Shown in pieces: positions 6,030-6,081 of a stretch of 6,081 nt of DNA. Each line of letters begins with the position of its first letter. Within the stretch, counting starts at the first letter, position 1. The position numbers were made by a program, and so were the translations under genes. The notes beneath the pieces were generated by a model, which had not been told where the DNA came from, made no database searches, and worked only from the letters and a program-made list of their open reading frames with translations. Source of the DNA: Desulfobacterales bacterium (GTDB taxonomy: Bacteria > Desulfobacterota > DSM-4660 > Desulfatiglandales > B25-G16); assembly GCA_013375385.1 (NCBI GenBank), contig JABXJY010000022.1, positions 14,234 to 20,314 on the forward strand, given 5' to 3'.

Positions 6030-6060
6030 TGTCATTGCGAGCCTTAGCGAAGCAATCTCG
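6030..6060. repeat. Dispersed GTCATTGCGAGC...GAAGCAATCTC-type intergenic repeat
   Basis: The sequence TGTCATTGCGAGC, CTTAGC, GAAGCAATCTCG matches a short dispersed repeat type that I recognise from many unrelated bacterial genomes (cores CATTGCGAG and GAAGCAATCTC). Its ends form a short inverted repeat (TTGC/GCAA). The stretch from 5962 to the window end shows no gene and no other structure. The repeat may continue past 6081. Confidence 0.5.
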
Positions 6061-6081
6061 TCGTGTAGTTTGTGAGCCTTG

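Noticed and set aside
5700..6081. CRISPR array
   Set aside because: The repeated CACCAAG/CACTAAG motifs are inverted or irregular, not regularly spaced direct repeats with unique spacers.

Overview
The window carries five complete protein genes, the tail of a sixth, and a gene-free right end made of repeats. It looks like the chromosome of an uncultured, probably anaerobic bacterium. The signs are a PflA-like radical SAM enzyme with an extra [2Fe-2S] domain, a GAF-SpoIIE phosphatase of the kind common in environmental bacteria, and dispersed intergenic repeats with CACCAAG and GTCATTGCGAG cores. Desulfobacterota or Chloroflexota would fit, but the phylum cannot be settled from this sequence.

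Left (1-1538, + strand): the last 23 codons of an unidentified gene are followed 35 nt later by a 476-aa GAF + PP2C/SpoIIE phosphatase (RsbU type), probably in the same operon. This part uses mostly CGN arginine codons.

Middle (1692-3621, + strand): a two-gene block. The first gene fuses a [2Fe-2S] ferredoxin domain to a radical SAM domain. The second, 61 nt downstream, is a 5-formyltetrahydrofolate cyclo-ligase-like protein of the MTHFSD/archaeal type. The radical SAM gene uses mostly AGA/AGG for arginine, so the sequence changes style in the 153-nt gap at 1539-1691. The pairing suggests a redox or radical step linked to a folate/pterin one-carbon compound, but the substrate is unknown.

Right (3625-5647, - strand): a two-gene operon read leftwards. 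An MFS transporter of about 12 membrane segments comes first, and a GalU-like sugar-1-phosphate nucleotidylyltransferase overlaps its end by 14 nt. The operon converges on the middle block with only 3 nt between stop codons. A TATAAT box and a strong ribosome binding site precede the transporter.

Far right (5648-6081): no credible gene. It holds the transporter promoter, a roughly 260-bp MITE-like element with imperfect terminal inverted repeats and a folded GC-rich core, and near the edge a GTCATTGCGAGC-type dispersed repeat.

No CRISPR array, tRNA, rRNA or transposase gene was seen. The most interesting items are the radical SAM/cyclo-ligase pair and the MITE-like element abutting the transporter promoter.
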